A DNA stretch of 64,000 bases, taken from assembly GCA_038049695.1 (NCBI GenBank), contig CP142456.1, positions 20,556,501 through 20,620,500 of the forward strand, read 5' to 3'. The stretch is from Cinnamomum chago (lineage: Eukaryota; Streptophyta; Magnoliopsida; Laurales; Lauraceae). A program made the translations under genes and the position numbers. Below the pieces are notes generated by a model. That model searched no databases. It was not told where the DNA came from and saw only the letters and a list, made by a program, of their open reading frames with translations. Positions 47,140-58,262 of this stretch are shown piece by piece; the stretch's first letter is position 1, and each line of letters begins with the position of its first letter.

Positions 47140-47843
47140 TGTAAGTGCAAGAATAATAATACTCACAAGATCAGGATGCCTCTTAGGACTTACTCAATGC
47201 ATGGAGGAGATAACTGCGACGACCTGAGCCTGAAAGAGGAGAAAGACAAAGGTCAGAGGACCCTGGCTATGGGCAGCGCAGGGCTCTCCGATGCTTAAGT
47301 CAGTAATGAATCGGAGAAGAAGAAGAAAGACTATGTGTCTCTGTCCGAATGCTTACCCCTGCTCCCTTTGGCTCGTGCCTTATATATGGGACAGTCTTGG
47401 GTGAATGCCAGTGGGCTTGGTGATGTGACCTGGGTCACATCAGCCCACAAAGTCATTAATGAAGGTCCATCGTAGCCCACACTGCATTTAATGTGGGTCC
47501 GATCAGCCCACAATGCATTTAATGTCAGTCACATTGGGCCTGATCCTGCCCTGATCTGGTGGTGGCTGAAGTCCCATCAGATCCCTTCCTTGGGCTTCGT
47601 CACGATAGGGCCGTGGCTATTAGCTGCAAGCGCAATAGTGCAGTGCCGAGATCGCACTACCGAGACCGAACAGGATGTGCGACCGCACTGAATACTGTTT
47701 GGCCGAGACCAGCACATAGTGCCGAGACCGAAGTGGATCTGATTGTAGCCGAGACCAAGGGACGTGGTCCCCATACAGTAGCATACCGAGCATACTCTAG
47801 CCGAGACCAAGAGGAACTGGTTCCCGAAATGGGCCCCCACACA
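47140..47843 (-). repeat. Tat element 5' LTR
   Basis: 704 bp, the same as 35874-36577. Drives transcription of gag-pol on the minus strand. Confidence 0.93.
47379..47388 (-). promoter_or_regulatory. TATA box of the Tat 5' LTR
   Basis: Minus-strand CATATATAAGG about 300 bp upstream of the gag start. The only clear TATA motif in the LTR. The same motif is at about 36113-36122 in the 3' LTR. Confidence 0.6.
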
Positions 47844-48112
47844 GTGACGAATTCCGTTCGTTGCAAAAAAAAAAAAAATTTTGTGACAACAATTTTCGTC
47901 TCTAATGAGCTAAAAAAATTGGCGCCAACACAATACAAGTTGGCGCCATATTTTTGTATACGAAATTTTATTTTCGTCTCCTATACTTTTGAAAAAAATG
48001 AAAACAAACGACAAAATTTATATTTCGTCCTCTTTAGGTGTTCTTTTAAGACAAAAAAAATAAAAATCGTCATCAAATTTCGTCACAACAGCCTAGGTTT
48101 CTTGTAGTGAGT

Positions 48113-49420
48113 ATATAGGGCTCCTGTGCAACGTAAACCACATTCAATGAAACAAACAATAAACATCATACAGTGAAAGAGAACATGTATCCATACATTG
48201 AATGATAGTATATGTATTGTTAGTTGTCAATAGAAAGAGGAGATTGATTTCTAAGGTTCCATCATGTGAAGAGAAACATTTTCATTACCTCCCTTCTGTA
48301 GCCCTATCAATAGCAAGAGGAGATTGATAGAAAATTAATGGTGACATCAACGGTGGAAAAACACACTAGTCATCATGTTTCGCAGCTATCAATACTGAAG
48401 AAAGGCGGCCTTTGCGATTTTGAAACAATGGGGCGAATGAAGCTCGAAATCTAATTATGTAGGGTCTGCGGACAGGGTCATCGCCGACCTTATTCAGTGT
48501 GAATAAGGTCGGCGCCGACGATGTGCTAAATAGGTATAAAAAAAATTGAAAATTGAGCCCAATTGCTCTAATTGGTGCTCCATTGGCTAAAGTGTTTGAT
48601 TGTGTAATACGTGCGCATTAAGTATTTTTTCCGGTTAAATCCTCTTAAATCTAATTCGTGCTAAATTTGAATTGTCCTCTAATTAAGCCCTAACTGCTCA
48701 ATTTATTATCTATTTTTGGGACTGTAATTTCAAGGAAACCCCACAGTTCTGAGTTTGGGTCCTTACAGTTCCCAATGTAGAAAAATTGAATACCAACAGT
48801 GGGCTCTCATTGAGATTTGATGACCGCCCATGTGGGGGAAACATTATTTTGAACCGTTCTATCTTAGCAAAACGACTTCTTGCAAAGTTTGACCAAAGTC
48901 CCGGTTATTCCGTAAATCGAAAGCAGGACTTGGTCTCTTGCGACCAATCAACACGGCCATCAACTTCAGTGTCTTCCTCAGGTCGTAGCGTACCCTTTGT
49001 ATTTTATTTCATCTTTCCCCCCTTTCCTATCACGCGGAAAGAAAGGCCGGCAGAAGTTTCTAATACTCGCCATGTGGAAGCAACCACGTTAGTCTCATAC
49101 TCCGATGCCTCCATGTCCCTTCCTTCCTCATGCCTCCCAATAAAAAATATAGATTCATGGATCCCATAACCAGATGAGCTAAGCTCAGGACTGAGGCAAA
49201 ACCCATCATTTGGTCCATTACCTCCAACATCCAAACCTTTCAAAATAATAAAAAGTCCCTTATATTGACTCTGACCTAAAGAACAATAGAATATAGATTC
49301 ATGGTCCTATTCTATTGTTCACGAGTGTAAACACCCATAATTTCGAAAATTTTTATTGGTTTTTGCTTAGTTGGACTAATGGTTAGGAGTGATAGTTTAA
49401 ACTTGAAGGCCAAGGAATGA
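48113..49420. other. Intergenic sequence upstream of the receptor kinase
   Basis: No gene is supported; the open frame at 48786-49169 has no recognised domain. Contains a perfect 15-bp-stem hairpin (48482-48514) and an inverted repeat with 13-bp arms (49281-49293 / 49308-49320). Confidence 0.45.
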
Positions 49421-49430
49421 TCCATTTTTT

Positions 49431-49501
49431 CACGTAAGAAAACTTCCAAGAGTCAACAACAGCACACTGCACACGTAAGAGAACTTCCAAGAGTCAACAA
49501 C
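49431..49501 (+). promoter_or_regulatory. Duplicated 30-bp promoter motif with W-box cores
   Basis: A 30-bp block is repeated 41 bp apart (49431-49460 and 49472-49501) with one difference. Each holds CACGTAAGA and AGTCAAC; the latter contains a W-box (TTGACT on the minus strand), the site bound by WRKY factors. It lies 87-157 bp upstream of the kinase start codon. Confidence 0.55.
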
Positions 49502-49587
49502 CTCCAGCCCTCCACATCTATGTTAAATAAAGAAACCAACCACCACATCTGATCCTCTCTGGAAACCAAGAATCTGCAGAAACAGAG

Positions 49588-50501
49588 ATGATTTCTCTGT
49601 TGCTTCTTCTGGTTTTATGCTTTATAGTAGTATCGGAATCATCGGCACCCACAACAAGTCCTAGCTGCCAAAGGACCTGCGGCAACATAAGCATCCCCTA
49701 CCCTTTCGGCATGGGACACCCCACATGCTTCAGAGACAAATGGTTCGAGATAAAATGTAACGAATCCTTCACAACCCCAAAAGCTTTCCTCATGGGCCAA
49801 AACGATCTGGAGCTCCTGAACATCTCACTACAAGGACACTTGAGCCTCAGATCCTGGATGTCTCAACGCTGCTACAACCAAGACGGCAATGCAACCTTCT
49901 ATCAAACCGCAAGCATAAACTTTATTTCTGGTAGCCCATATAGGTTCTCAAACACCCGCAACAAGTTCACAGCCATTGGCTGTGACATGCAGTCATATGT
50001 GGAGGGTTTCATGGGCACTCTTCAGTTCAGAAGTGGGTGCATGTCCTACTGCAGCTCGGATAATTCGACCGTGATTGAAGGGTCTTGTACTGGTATTGGT
50101 TGTTGCCAGTTTGCAGTCCCAAGAGGATTGGAAGGGTTTGAGGTGTTTCTGGAGAGCTTGGGGAATCAGAGGATTGTGTGGGCGTATAATCCTTGTAGGT
50201 ATGCTTTTCTGGCGGAGCAAGATGAGTATGAGTTTGCGAGTTCGGATCTGTCGGGGAATAATCTTGTGGATAGAAGCCGGAATATGAGTGTTGTAGTGGA
50301 CTGGGTGGTGGGGAACGATTTGGGGAACAATACGTGCGAAGTTGCAAGAGCGAACATGAGCACGTACGCTTGTCGTAGTGAGAACAGCTACTGTTATATT
50401 TCTAGTAATGGCCCGGGGTACCGTTGCAATTGCTCGCTGGGTTATGAAGGGAATCCTTATGTTGATGGAGGTTGCCAAGGTATGATGATCAAATCCTTGG
50501 G

Positions 50502-50576
<75 letters not shown>

Positions 50577-53500
50577 TTTCTGTATTTTCTTCTTTTGTCT
50601 TCTTGTTAATGAATTGAAGTTACATTTGTGATCTTCATACCTTGATCAAGTTAAATTTCTTATTTAATTTAATTCCATCATCAAGCTAGTTCATGATTTG
50701 CTCCTATTTGTGCTGAATATACAGATATTAATGAGTGTCGAGATGAAGACAACAATCCTTGTATTGATATCTGCATTAACACGCCTGGGAGTTACTACTG
50801 TAGTTGCCCAAAGGGAACCCATGGTGATGGTAGAAAAGATGGAGATGGTTGCACTAAGTACAATAAAGAATTTCCGGTACTCAAAGTTGTTTTAGGTAAT
50901 AGCCTAAACCTAAGTAGGATAAAATCTTGTACTGAATTTGATTGCTATAATTTTGGGAATTTGTACAATATACCTTCTCAATTTTATCCTTTCCTGTTTG
51001 TCTACACATCATCTATCTTAGCATTTGCACCAACCATTACATAGCAGCATTGTTGTTTCTTCCTTCCATGACATTCAACTGCGCACAACATTGCAAATCT
51101 AACTGCATCATACATAATGTCCCTTTATAAATTCAGGTGGTGAGTGATCATGGCACAACACAACTAGCACTTCTCCTTTTTGTTGACCCTATACTGATAC
51201 TATTTGTGGCATGCATGCAAACCTCATTTTGATTTGCAGTTTCCTCAAAATATGGGAACATTTACTACAGCACTAGAGTGTTTTTAGATTGGACTTTTTA
51301 CTCGTAGCCCCCTAAACTGTCACTTTCATATATTTTGTTATGCTTCTGCTAGTCTTCAAACCATTCCCTTGAAGGCTTTTTCTTCAACTCGAGCTTATCA
51401 CATCATCCATAGTTGCTTTTAATTTATCAATTTTCAAGGCAAAGAAGAAGAGTAGAAAGAACATCCCGGCCAACATTTGAATCCCATCGGAAACTTAATT
51501 GGCTCTTCACATGATATTCCTATACTTGTTAATGCTTCCTCCATATATATCTTGTGCAATAGCAAGGCATCCATATATTGGAAATTTCTTATAATAGCGT
51601 TGTAATTTGAGCATATTTGTGAGAAGGAGTGAAAGGATGAACAGAGAATTATTAAAATTTGAAACAAGATGTGAAGATGTTAAAGCTATATATAGATCAC
51701 TGGGGTTTTAGTCGTCATAGGTGTCATGGTAGCCTTGGTGTCCTAAGATCCTTTTTTTAGCATGATAATGGTTAGGATAGGTTCTCTCATTTAGATATGT
51801 GAGGAAGTGAGGGGTTTATGTTCTACACTTGCCAGAAATATAGTAATTAGACTAATCTTGAATTATAGGCAAATGATCTAAGTTCGACGAAACAATGATG
51901 AGATGATTTTGTTCTGGGTGAACCTAAGAGAACAACCATTTATAAAGATGAGTGCGGCATTTAGGAGGGCACATGATTGATGAAAAAGTGCCCCCATTCA
52001 ATCACCAGTGGGCTTTGATATAGTACATGTAAAAGAATTAAGGGTTTCATAGAGGTCAATTTTAAATGCCCCAACCATAGTGCTTTAAAATGATTTGATA
52101 AGGGTAAGACTTCATCCACCCATATCCATGTGGTCTCTTATATAACCCATTCACTCCCAAGAATTGTTACAAGTGTGTCCCAGTGCAATCATCCAACACT
52201 GCACCAGGTCACTAAATCATATTTTGTTATTTTAAGAAGACCTTTTGGGCATAGCAAAACTTACAATTTATTTATGTTTGTCTTTTAAGTGTATGAAATG
52301 TAATCTTGTGAAAATGTAAGTCAACCTTTCTCAATTCATTCAATCAACCCTATGCAATGTACCTTTTCTTTAATTGGTAAATCTATATATGCACTTGAAT
52401 AAACACGCTTCCAAAAACTATAACATTAACTGTTGGATGGATAACATGTAAACAAGTGCATTCTTTACATAATTTATATGTTATCATTTAAAACAATATC
52501 AAGATATAGATTTGTGGGGAGTTTCTATCATGAGCGTGTGGTGGGGCAGAGTGCGGTTTCTATCATGTGGGTAAATAATGGCACCAAATCTATTTTTCTA
52601 CTTTGGGTCAATCAGTTGATTCATTATCCAGTTGATATTAGGGTCATTTAAGTGATTTAATTTTTTATATTCTTGCTAGAGCCTAGATAAAGTATAGATG
52701 CATGCTATTCAAACTAGTCTCTCTATTTCTTACTATTGAGTTATTGCACAGGCACAGGCTTAAGCATCTTGTTTCTCCTAATTGGAAGTACTTGGACACA
52801 CTGGATATTCAAGAAAAGGAAGATCATGCAATTCAAGGAGAAATTTTTCCAACAAAATGGAGGTCTGATGCTGCAAAAAAAGATCTCATACAGAGTTGGG
52901 GCATTCAAGATCTTCACCACAGAAGAGTTAAAAAGGGCGACAGAAAATTACAGTATAAACAAAATTATTGGTCAAGGGGGCTATGGCATTGTTTACAAGG
53001 GGACTCTAACAGATAATAGAATAGTTGCCATTAAAAAATCCAAAATCTTTAATGGCAACCAAATTGAGCAATTCATAAATGAGGTCGACATTTTGTCTCA
53101 AATCAACCACAGAAATGTAGTGAAGCTATTGGGATGCTGTTTGGAGACAGAGGTCCCCTTGCTAGTATATGAATTTGTCTCTAATGGGACTCTTTATAGC
53201 CATATCCATGACGCGAATCATGCTTCGTCAATCTCATTGGAGAACCGCTTAAGGATAGCCACAGAAACAGCTGAAGCTCTAGCCTACCTACACTCTGCAG
53301 CTTCAATGCCAATCTTTCATAGAGATATTAAGTCTGCTAACATACTTTTGGACCATAATTACACTGCAAAAGTATCAGACTTTGGAGCTTCGCGATTAAT
53401 CCCTAATGATCAGACCCAAATAACTACATTGGTTCAAGGAACACTCGGATACTTAGATCCAGAATACTTTCAAACAAGTCAATTAACTGCAAAAAGTGAT

Positions 53501-53941
53501 GTATATAGCTTTGGAGTGGTTTTGGTGGAGCTCTTAACAGGGGAAAAGCCTTTGTCGTTTGATCGATCTGAAGATGATATAAATCTTTCCATGTATTTCA
53601 TTTCAGCGATGAAAGGGAATCACCTCTTTGAAGTTTTAGAGGACCGGATTCTAAATGAGGGTCAGGAAGAACAACTTATGGCCATTGCTCATCTTGCTGA
53701 GAGATGCCTGGAAGTTAAAGGGGAAGAGAGGCCCACAATGAAGGAAGTAGCAGTCAAGCTTCAAGGGCTGAGAAGGTTTCATGACCATCCTTGGATTAAT
53801 AATAACATACATGAAGGCACACAAAGCTTATTGCACGAACATTTGGAAGGATCTACTGGTGAGGCAAGTAGACAATATAGTTTGGAAGACGAATTTATTG
53901 TGTCATTAGAGAACAGGAACAGTTTTCATAGTTATCTATAA
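49588..53941 (+). CDS. Wall-associated receptor kinase (WAK/WAK-like)
   Basis: Three exons, 49588-50479, 50725-50895 and 52752-53941, all with GT-AG junctions and matching phase, give 750 residues. A signal peptide occupies residues 1-20. The galacturonan-binding GUB_WAK region follows (CQRTCGNISIPYPFG from 27) and ends in an EGF-like module (CYISSNGPGYRCNC). Exon 2 is a calcium-binding EGF (DINEC...GSYYCSC, about 298-343). A transmembrane segment (about 357-372) precedes basic KKRK. The kinase has GQGGYG at 428, Lys449, HRD at 544-546 and DFG at 564, so it is an RD kinase with no core motif missing. WAKs sit in the plasma membrane, bind pectin fragments and signal in wall sensing and defence. 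The exon layout is the classic WAK one. The start has a good signal peptide directly after it. Whether it is a WAK or a WAK-like member cannot be decided here. Confidence 0.92.
50480..50724 (+). other. WAK intron 1 with (CT)n microsatellite
   Basis: Donor GTATGA, acceptor AATATACAG. Contains about 33 CT units at 50503-50570. The downstream frame would otherwise read on into the repeat. Confidence 0.85.
50896..52751 (+). other. WAK intron 2 (1.86 kb)
   Basis: Donor GTAATA, acceptor TATTGCACAG. AT-rich; no nested element or coding region recognised. Confidence 0.85.
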
Positions 53942-54071
53942 TGTTAGTGTGCCAAGGATCATTTTTCCTCCATGCACACTTCTTTTGTAATCATTTACAT
54001 TATGTATAGAAAAAATATAAACTTAATATGTTCAATTAAATTGTCACAGTAGTCTATATGTGTTTGTTCAC

Positions 54072-54122
<51 letters not shown>

Positions 54123-54692
54123 CATCGTCTCTTGTCTTTAAATCATGCATCACATAGGCTTAGGTTTTAAAGACCATAATCATGTGACTTTTTTTAGAAA
54201 ACCATATTTTTTCCAAGTTCAGGTGAAAAACCATGAACTAGCCATGTTTGATCTTAAAACCATGCATCTCATAAGCCCAGCCTAGAAGCCATAAGAAAAT
54301 GGGTTTCCAGTCTAAAACTATGAATTTGACAAGTTTACGTGAGAAATCATGTGTTGACATGCAAAAAATTATTCCATAAAGTTTTTCTATGGACAATTAG
54401 TTGGTTATGTGATCATTTGAGGTGTCAAAGCCTCACCACTGGGTAGCTACCATCATAAGAAAAAAAAAATGCCTTTCATCTCATCCAAATCCGTAGCAAG
54501 ATGAAGCTGTACGACCCAAGAAAAAGGAAAACCATTACAATGTGGGACCGCATACAATCAGATTTTGATCAAAGATGAGATGACCTCAAATCCAGATCAT
54601 TGGATAGCTCTCATTACAATGAGAAGAATGCCTTTGGTATCATCAAAACCCGAGTTCACACCAAGCCGTATTAGCCAAAATAGTGAAAGTTA
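53942..54692. other. Sequence downstream of the receptor kinase
   Basis: Presumed 3' UTR, then intergenic sequence. A (CT)n microsatellite occupies 54074-54119. No further gene seen. Confidence 0.5.
54074..54119. repeat. (CT)n microsatellite
   Basis: About 22 CT units. Confidence 0.95.
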
Positions 54693-55992
54693 TGTGACAC
54701 CCCAACCCAAACTAATCATGATTAAGGCTAATTAATTAGGATTAATGCTAGTTAAGCATGAGTAATTGGGTTAATGAAGATTAATGACCAAAGAGAGACA
54801 AGTTAGTCTCAAATGATGCATTAAGCATAATGGAATGAGATTGAGTTGGTTAAAATGAGTTTAGACTCAAACAAGATAGGCTAAGGACTTTTTCGTAAAT
54901 ACGGGTTTTCGCGTATTTCGTCGAATACGGAAATTTTTGATACCAACGTGTGTATCTCGAATAGTACATTAACTTTCATAATAAACGCAATTCCATTTGA
55001 CCTCAAATGGACCAAATGAAGCTTCATTTGACTCAAAATGTAATTTGATTTATTAAGAGGGGGTTTTTGTGTAAGAGGGGCCTTATATTAGAATGAGAAA
55101 AGGGAAATGAGCTCATTTCCACTCCAAGCAAACCCTAGACTCATCTTCATCTTCTTTTTTTCTCTTCCAATCTTCCTTCCCAAGAAAGAGGCTAGGAGTT
55201 ATTCAAGTGGTTCTTGAGGAGTGTAGTTTCATCTTCATCTTCTTCCTCAAGTCACACTATAAGAAATTTGGGGTTTAAGGACGACACAAATTTGTCCCAA
55301 AATGTACATATTTCGTCACCAAAACTAATTGAGACGAAAATTTTTCGTCACCCGTTTCGTTGCCAAAGCCTTGCCGCTAAAAGGTATTGGAGACGGAAAA
55401 AAAATTCGTCACTGAAAAAGATAAATTGGTGACGATTTTTTTTTGTCTCCAATACACTGTTGGAAACAAGTAATGTTTTTTGTCTCCAATACACTATGTT
55501 GGAAACATACTTTTAAGTAATTAGTGACAAAATATTTTGTCATTAAAGGAAGAAATTAGAGACAAAAATATTTTGTCATAAATATAAGAAATAGAGACGA
55601 AAAATTTTTGTCGCATTTACCCCACCCAACTCAAGGACTTCCTCTATTTTGAAGTGATAGAGCTTGAAAGAGAACTCAAGACCTCTTTACTTGGAGCCAC
55701 AAGTAAGTAGTTGGCCTTATCTTAGGATTTCCAAGTCCTATTGAGTAGATGGAGGTAATGTGTAGCATAAATAGCTTATGAGTAGTGTTTTTATATTTCA
55801 TGGATTAAAGTTTGAGTTTGGGGGAAGATTGTGTCAAACCAAGTTAAGGAAAAGAGGGCTTTTACCACTAAGCTTCAAGAGAGGCAAGTATAAACATTTA
55901 CTTGTGATTAGTGTTAATCATTGTAGAAGTTCGTGGAACTTTCATGATTTTGTGCATTTTCCATTGAGTTTGGAATTGTTTATGGATTGTAT
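54693..55992 (+). mobile_element. Truncated chromovirus-like LTR, interrupted by CACTA pieces
   Basis: Begins TGTGACACCCCAACC, a typical gypsy LTR start, and shares phrases with the solo LTR at 11874 (GTGTGTATCTCG, CATTTGACCTCAAATGG). A leader-like segment (AAACCCTAGACTCATC) follows. The matching right end was not found. The sequence may resume after 57690. Confidence 0.5.
55255..55640 (+). mobile_element. Left-end fragment of a second CACTA copy
   Basis: Begins CACTATAAGAAATTTGGGG and matches 33631-34010 for about 380 bp with scattered differences. No right terminus was found; the match stops close to the point that corresponds to the start of the Cassandra LTR in the other copy. Confidence 0.8.
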
Positions 55993-57690
55993 CACTACTA
56001 CAATCGGTAAACTTAAAAATGCGTTGGTAAATAAATTTACCGACGCTACCTATGGCGTAGGGAAAAAATCATAGGTAAATATACTTGCTGACTCGTTGAC
56101 TGCGTCGGTGAGTTGAAGTTAAAATTACCGACACCACTAGCGTCGGTAATCTTCCGAAAAACACGTTGCCACGATGTTATGTTTAAAGTTACTGACGCCA
56201 TTAAAGTTACCGACGCCAATGGCTTCGGTAACTTTACGTTTATTTTTTTTTAAATCACGGTTCCAATAACTGATTGGAACTGTTTTATTATTATATTAAA
56301 TTAAATTTGAATTTGGTTTTTTTTAGTCATTTTAATTTAGTTTTAAATATCTAGTTAATATTATTTTAAATACAGAATTAAAAATAAATCATAAATAAAA
56401 TACTAAAAGTCTAATTTATATTAATAATAAGAAATTTATAAAATATTATCAAACATATTACAAACCAAATATATCAGATCAAACACTAATATATAAAAAT
56501 AGAAGTATAAAAGATAATATATATTTGATTACTTTTAAATATTATATTAATAAAGAAATAATTTTTCAATTAACAATTTTTAGTATACTATTTGTCATCT
56601 ACGTATACCAAAATCATATCATATTACTAACACTTAAAAAAAATCTATATAAATCAATTTACATAACTTTCTAATCATAAATAAAATCCAAACTATTTCT
56701 ACTAACAATACTACACATACTACATATATCTCAAAAAGATATTAACATTTTCATTAATTCATATTTTCAAAAAATAAACAATAACATAGTTTAACAATCT
56801 CATATCACATCCATATAAAAAAAAAAGCCTAGACATAAAATCATATTTAAAACACATAACAAAATTTTTATAAATTATCTATATAAATTATTAAACTACA
56901 TTCAGATAATAATAATTTTATAATCATATCTATTCTAAAATTTATAAAACAAAACCTATAAAAACAAATTATTAAACTAATTATCAGATAAATAATAAAA
57001 GAATAAAAACTACATATCGTTTATAAGATATAGTAAGAGCTGGTATGGGTGGGGAATGGTAGCAGCAGTGGTGGTCGCTGGTAGTGAGTGGATGCTAACA
57101 AACATTTGAACAAAAAAAAGAAAAAAATTATTTGAAGAAAAAAAAACTGATAATGGAAATATTTCATACCTTATAAAGAGGGGAAGAAGGCTAGGATAAA
57201 ATTGGTTAGATGTGAGAAGGTTAGAGAGATGGGAGGAAGACAGAAAAGATGCAGAGAGGAGGGCGAGGCAGAGTTGCAGAGAGTGGCGATAAGGGGGGAG
57301 AAGGGGAAGGTTGAGGGGAGATATAATAAACTTACCGACGCCATACGACATCAGTAAGTTTATTCCCACAAAAGGCTGCAAAAAAGCTGCAGAGGGGCGG
57401 TAGTTTCACAAACTTCCCGACACTTATGGCGTTGAGAAGTTTTTGGGTCAAACGCGCGAATCGAAATTCTAGCGGGAAGGAGTTAGCGCCTAGAACTTCC
57501 CGACGCGCACTTAAATATCAAAACTTACCGACGCCATTAGAGTCGGGAAGTTGTAACTTTTTCATCCCAACCGGCGCGACAAATTTACCGACGCTATCTT
57601 TTCGTGATAGCATCAGTAAAATTAGAAGTTACCGACGTTTCTGTTGCATCGATAAGTGTTGCGTAGTCTATCTCAACATTTCTTGTAATG
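55993..57690. mobile_element. Non-autonomous CACTA-like element with ACCGACGC subterminal repeats
   Basis: The left end is CACTACTACAATCGG, the right end TTTCTTGTAATG, and the 3-bp TAT is on both sides. Both ends carry many copies of TTACCGACGCCA and its reverse complement (56020-56240 and 57330-57660), a subterminal array typical of transposase-binding sites. The middle (56240-57000) is very AT-rich. No transposase recognised. The left TIR departs from CACTACAAGAAA, the main uncertainty. Confidence 0.7.
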
Positions 57691-58262
57691 TATGAAATGG
57701 TTAATGAATGATTAGAAGTGTTGTTTTGTGAATGGATGATGTGTGAGGAGGGAACAGGAGGTTCCAATGCTATTGTAGGTTGTGAATGAGTAATGGAGAA
57801 AGGAGGATAGAAGAAAAGAGAGGGGATCGGATTTTCGGAGTTAGAACTCTGGATAATTCGCTCGAGCGAACAACGTTCTGTGATAGAGTGAACGCTCTAA
57901 TAAAATGAAAGTTCTCTTGTTGACATAGAGAAATAGAATTATATTGGAGAAAGTAGAAATTGATGATAATAAGAATGAGCTTAAATCTTTACTTAGATGG
58001 ACCAATATTATTGGAGATTCCTTTTACCATTAGTTTCGCATTCTTAAAAAAAAGGTACAATCAAAATCAATAGATAAAAAGGAAAGCAGACAACCTAGAA
58101 CCGAGAGTGGATTTAATAAACTAGACAACCCAGAAATCGGCATTTCACATTCTAAAAAAAAAAAAGAAAAAAATTATATAATCAGAAGAAACAAAAATAC
58201 TTGAAATTCCTTAGATTAGTGGCACTTATAGACACTGAGACCCATTAACACTCAAATGCTAT
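57691..58262. other. Intergenic or decayed LTR sequence
   Basis: No gene seen. It may be the continuation of the LTR-like segment interrupted at 55993. Confidence 0.35.

Larger units (their letters stand above)
35874..47843 (-). mobile_element. Full-length Tat-lineage Ty3/gypsy retrotransposon
   Basis: 11,970 bp on the minus strand, flanked by a perfect 5-bp duplication GTGAC (35869-35873 and 47844-47848). Order in its own orientation: 5' LTR (47843-47140), primer site (47137-47121), gag-pol (47079-41041), a 49-bp tandem array (about 40945-39730), an oppositely oriented gene (39445-37219), a polypurine tract (minus GAGGGGCTAT, near 36578-36590) and the 3' LTR (36577-35874). The dual RNase H and aspartate-tRNA-type primer site mark the Tat branch. 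Identical LTRs and unbroken coding frames point to a very recent insertion, and it may still be autonomous. Confidence 0.93.
33631..48109. mobile_element. Non-autonomous CACTA (En/Spm) element hosting other elements
   Basis: The left end CACTACAAGAAA (33631) and right end TTTCTTGTAGTG (ending 48109) are the canonical CACTA termini. The 3-bp duplication AGT flanks both (33628-33630 and 48110-48112). Subterminal regions at both ends are full of GACGAAA/TTTCGTC motifs, including a roughly 150-bp unit repeated at 35500-35870. Removing the nested gypsy element leaves about 2.5 kb without a recognised TnpA or TnpD, so it would need transposase in trans. It also holds the Cassandra array (33998-34981) and a segment with poly-G runs. 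Confidence 0.88.

Noticed and set aside
48786..49169. 127-codon frame upstream of the WAK gene
   Set aside because: No recognised domain, and low-complexity in part.
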